Shown here: one piece after another, positions 5,728-6,071 of the stretch
Position numbering within the stretch: the stretch's first letter is position 1
Layout of the letters: every line of letters begins with the position of its first letter
Source: Pseudomonadales bacterium
GTDB lineage: Bacteria > Pseudomonadota > Gammaproteobacteria > Pseudomonadales > Pseudohongiellaceae
Assembly (NCBI GenBank): GCA_022360535.1
Contig: JAKSCP010000375.1
Coordinates: forward strand, 1-6,071
Direction of reading: 5' to 3'
DNA length: 6,071 bases
Notes under the pieces: model-generated
Databases searched by the model: none
Told to the model about the DNA's origin: nothing
The model's input: the letters and a program-made list of their open reading frames with translations, nothing else
Translations under genes and position numbers: made by a program

Positions 5728-5746
5728 CTGACGGTCCTGCCGTCAG
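5728..5746 (+). other. Hairpin at the predicted 5' end of the last Usp mRNA
   Basis: CTGACGG and CCGTCAG form a perfect 7-bp stem with a TCCTG loop. No T-run follows, so it is a poor terminator for the dksA-like gene. It begins one base after the predicted transcription start, where a 5'-terminal stem-loop could stabilise the mRNA. It may alternatively be an operator palindrome. The fold is seen in sequence; the role is inferred. Confidence 0.4.
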
Positions 5747-5776
5747 AGCCAATTGCGCACAGAGGAGCTTTCGCAA

Positions 5777-6071
5777 ATGAAATCGATTGACAAAATAATG
5801 GTCGTCATTGACGCCAATGAAGATTTTTCTCAGGCACCTGATGGCTTACCGATTGAGCTTCGTAAAGCACTGCGACTGGTGTCTGATAAGAACACGGTGA
5901 CCATTAAGCTGATTAGCGTCGGATACGAGCGCTATCTGTCTAATAATTTTCGCAGCATTGGTTACGACTACACCAAGCTCCGGCAGGAATATGTAGATCG
6001 CCTGTCGGCTACTATGGAAGAACTTGTAGCCGGTCTTAAAACGGATGGTTATGACATTGAATGTGAAGTGG
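5777..6071 (+). CDS. Universal stress protein, similar to the UspE N-terminal half (3' end outside window)
   Basis: The frame is open from the ATG at 5777 to the end of the window, giving 98 residues with no stop. It begins MKSIDKIMVVIDANEDFSQA, which matches the start of a Usp domain (beta strand then the VVID Asp), and continues with alternating strands and helices (VTIKLISVGYERYL, then a helix about 67-91 and a strand near 93-98). The style is that of the first domain of UspE rather than of single-domain UspA: no Usp glycine loop has been reached and the middle helix region is long and charged. Whether a second domain follows cannot be seen. GAGGAG (5762-5767) lies 9 bases before the start. 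It is the third Usp gene in about 4.5 kb. Family fairly sure, subtype tentative. Confidence 0.78.
   Translation, partial: MKSIDKIMVVIDANEDFSQAPDGLPIELRKALRLVSDKNTVTIKLISVGYERYLSNNFRSIGYDYTKLRQEYVDRLSATMEELVAGLKTDGYDIECEV

Noticed and set aside
1..6071. Mobile element, phage, toxin-antitoxin, CRISPR or secretion system
   Set aside because: All gaps are short, every gene belongs to a common chromosomal family, and no terminal repeats, transposase or regularly spaced repeats were seen. The region looks like core genome.

Overview
The window looks like gammaproteobacterial chromosome. The main reasons are an FNR protein with all four cluster cysteines, a UspE-type tandem universal stress protein beside fnr (as in enterobacteria), and a YbhP-type phosphodiesterase gene directly before a cardiolipin synthase gene. 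Base composition looks moderate and even throughout. I see no mobile element, tRNA, rRNA or CRISPR array. The species cannot be named from this sequence alone.

Layout: the 3' part of an alpha/beta-hydrolase (esterase) gene (1-513, +) converges on fnr (591-1391, -). A 235-bp divergent region follows, then a uspE-like gene (1627-2505, +). This converges, with a 7-bp gap, on a single-domain uspA-like gene (2513-2947, -). Next is a two-gene minus-strand operon: a ybhP-like gene (4500-5249) followed by a ClsA-like cardiolipin synthase gene (3071-4480). Divergent from that operon is a small DksA/TraR-type zinc-finger gene (5343-5666, +). Then comes a further universal stress protein gene, similar to the first half of UspE, which starts at 5777 and runs off the window.

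The common thread is oxygen control. Besides fnr itself there are three FNR/Anr-type boxes: 1549-1562 (before uspE), 3022-3035 (before uspA) and 5274-5287 (before the dksA-like gene). Two are perfect palindromes, TTGAC-N4-GTCAA. Each lies about 40-44 bp upstream of the start site predicted from a plausible -10 element, which is the class II activator position. The window therefore reads as a small FNR regulon coding for anaerobic survival functions: Usp proteins, an RNA-polymerase-binding DksA-like factor, and possibly membrane lipid remodelling.

The most unusual point is the ybhP/dksA-like divergent region. The FNR box there sits at about -41.5 for the dksA-like gene, but it also covers the predicted start site of the ybhP-cls operon. 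It could act as a two-way oxygen switch, on for one side and off for the other. Gene families are read directly from conserved motifs. The promoters and the switch are inference from sequence.
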